Shown here: piece by piece, positions 63,001-64,000 of the stretch | How the letters are laid out: the number at the start of each line of letters is the position of its first letter | Numbering within the stretch: the first letter of the stretch is position 1 | Assembly (NCBI GenBank): GCA_910575005.1 | Contig: CAJTCL010000007.1 | Span: forward strand, 124,001-188,000 | Length of the DNA stretch: 64,000 bases | Source: Lachnospiraceae bacterium | GTDB taxonomy: Bacteria; Bacillota; Clostridia; Lachnospirales; Lachnospiraceae | Direction: 5' to 3' | Made by a program: the position numbers and the translations under genes | Notes under the pieces: model-generated | The model's input: the letters and a program-made list of their open reading frames with translations, nothing else | Databases searched by the model: none | What the model was told of the DNA's origin: nothing

Positions 63001-63245
63001 CTACATATAATAGTCATACCCTTGTCTGACATTACAGAACATACCGTTTTCCTTCAATTTCTGATTTTTATCTTTTCTCTGGATGAAATGCTCTGTGGAA
63101 TCAAAAAACGGCTTTGCACATACCAGGCAAAGACACATCAGCATTGGCTTATCTAATTTTCTCATCCCTGTACTGAAACATAATGCTTTCTCAACTTTTA
63201 ACATCTGCTGCCTGTCCAACACTCCCACATAATCATCCCAATGAT
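63001..63245 (-). pseudogene. Cysteine-containing fragment, probable continuation of the next gene after a frameshift
   Basis: In this frame HWDDYVGVLDRQQMLK is followed by a basic region with RKLDKPML, a CLVC pair, DSTEHFIQRKDKNQKLKEN and a last Cys in MFCNVRQGYDYYM. The three or four cysteines suggest a degenerate zinc finger of a small mobile-element protein. The frame has no good start of its own. Its upstream text reads sensibly as the continuation of the gene at 63198-63521 if one base is shifted near 63245. Confidence 0.45.
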
Positions 63246-63521
63246 GACCACAAAAGATTCCCCATGTAATGCAACTATTTTTTCCACATAAGGAATATAC
63301 TCTGGTTTCTCATCAAGAGTGAATAAAATGCCCCACGATTCAGTCTCGCCAGATAAATTCATATTTTGTAATGTGCTGCTAATCAGGACTTTCCCATCCC
63401 TCACCCAGTCTTTTGCATCTGTAGTCAACCCCTGCCCAAACAAAACTCTGGCTTTTGTCTTCCCAATCCCGACATATTTACAAAATTCATCTATTGTCAT
63501 CAATTTCTTATCATAGTCCAT
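63198..63521 (-). CDS. Small protein with excisionase-like N-terminus, possibly frameshifted
   Basis: A 107-residue frame. Residues 7-28 (LMTIDEFCKYVGIGKTKARVLF) look like the winged-helix start of an Xis/excisionase-type DNA-binding protein. The rest (GQGLTTDAKDWVRDGKVLIS..., PEYIPYVEKIVALHGESFVVI) is not recognised and may come from a different gene. Start at 63521 has AAGGGGAACGAGA. The end (MIMWECWTGSRC) looks like out-of-frame text. It is a likely relic of an integrative element. Confidence 0.5.
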   Translation of the reverse strand: MDYDKKLMTIDEFCKYVGIGKTKARVLFGQGLTTDAKDWVRDGKVLISSTLQNMNLSGETESWGILFTLDEKPEYIPYVEKIVALHGESFVVIIGMIMWECWTGSRC

Positions 63522-63587
63522 TCTCGTTCCCCTTTTCTCATATTCTATTATACAATCCTGCAGGCGGCTGTCAGGAAACAGCGCCAT

Positions 63588-63906
63588 TGGAATCTCACCA
63601 TCTTTTCAGACCGGATCAGCCTATCTCTGGAAGTACAGCGCGCCCCGCTTTATCGGGCGTCATTGTCAGAAACAGCACCATCGCAGCAAAGTCCCTATCC
63701 CTCTGCCTATAATCAAATATCTGTCGCTCGTACCTTTACTTCAACGTCCAAAATAACATTCCATCGTTTTCAATACCTGCCACTTTGCGACACGGTGTCG
63801 TAAAGTACAGATAGTCATGGCGTATTCATTAAATGGCTCCACTGTTCCATACGTCCTGCAGGATTACAATATGAACTTGTCAAGGTACAAAAATACAGCC
63901 AGTTTT
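63588..63906. other. Mobile-element-like debris and a perfect-core palindrome
   Basis: No intact gene. On the minus strand a short frame (about 63605-63725) reads RQIFDYRQRDRDFAAMVLFLTM..KAGRAVLPEIG then stops, which looks like the end of a lost gene. CTTTGCGACAC/GTGTCGTAAAG (63783-63805) is a 22-23-bp dyad with one mismatch, a possible recombinase or relaxase site or operator. Base composition is richer in GC than the neighbouring genes. Confidence 0.35.
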
Positions 63907-64000
63907 TTATGCCCGGACACCCTTATATGGAACCGGTCGGAAAGCCAGTGTTTTGGCGATCAGCTTTGTTTCCAGGCGTCTGCGCAATATTTCATCTACA
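63907..64000 (-). CDS. C-terminal end of an unidentified gene (cut by window edge)
   Basis: On the minus strand the frame entering from the right edge reads VDEILRRRLETKLIAKT then LAFRPVPYKGVRA and a TAA stop at 63907-63909. Only about 30 residues are in view, basic and helical, and the family is not recognised. The surroundings suggest an integrative element. Confidence 0.35.
   Translation of the reverse strand, partial: VDEILRRRLETKLIAKTLAFRPVPYKGVRA

Overview
The window is AT-rich bacterial chromosome from a low-GC Gram-positive organism. It has strong AGGAGG-type ribosome sites, a T-box leader in front of pheS, a CIRCE/HrcA operator in front of clpB, LytTR and GHKL regulators, SpoIID, SleB and YkuD cell-wall proteins, an ATP-type PEP carboxykinase, and no outer-membrane genes. 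This fits class Clostridia, most likely Lachnospiraceae (a Blautia/Ruminococcus-like gut anaerobe). The family assignment is inference.

Layout. 1-4.7 kb: the 5' part of nusA with rimP, then a large secreted PI-PLC-like surface protein. 4.7-12 kb: glycogen phosphorylase, an AraC regulator, a striking four-way-junction element, a crotonase, proC and a GH13 amylase. 11.9-17.7 kb: a minus-strand run of a small (p)ppGpp synthetase, a metallo-beta-lactamase-fold protein, an O-antigen-ligase-like membrane protein and a split ThrE exporter, preceded by an aminotransferase. 18-25.8 kb: rarA, an agr-like two-component pair, a polysaccharide deacetylase and clpB. 26-38.7 kb is the accessory stretch: an alpha/beta-hydrolase remnant, a GrpB-family gene, a TIR plus NLR-like STAND/TPR operon (probable defence or conflict system), a BlaI / M56-peptidase-FtsX / ABC-ATPase operon, a deletion scar joining half a Crp/Fnr gene to half a MATE gene, and a MerR regulator. 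38.8-43.9 kb: the T-box-controlled pheS-pheT-queA cluster. 43.9-50.1 kb: a YihY membrane protein, a SpoIID-type protein and an L,D-transpeptidase with Ig-like repeats. 50.4-61.3 kb: pckA, cdd, a CheY-like / MshEN-repeat pair, thrC, a SleB hydrolase, an AP2-domain protein, and leuCD with a divergent LysR regulator. 61.4-64 kb: a zinc-ribbon membrane protein, a SUKH-like protein, and frame-broken mobile-element-like debris.

How the genes work together. Core pathways are Phe-tRNA charging and queuosine, Thr and Leu synthesis, proline, glycogen/starch breakdown, gluconeogenesis and cell-wall remodelling. The best candidate for an under-described system is the TIR/NLR operon at 27.2-31.2 kb. Both proteins begin with the same short Gly/Asn-rich motif (MGQ-x-I..NL....GGN-x-NN), as expected if the NLR recruits its TIR effector by homotypic N-terminal contact. 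Second is the in-frame fusion of a BlaR1-type M56 peptidase to an FtsX/MacB-type permease at 32.3-36.2 kb. Third are the structured intergenic elements, including two copies of one repeat that show compensatory base changes. No tRNA, rRNA or CRISPR array was recognised.
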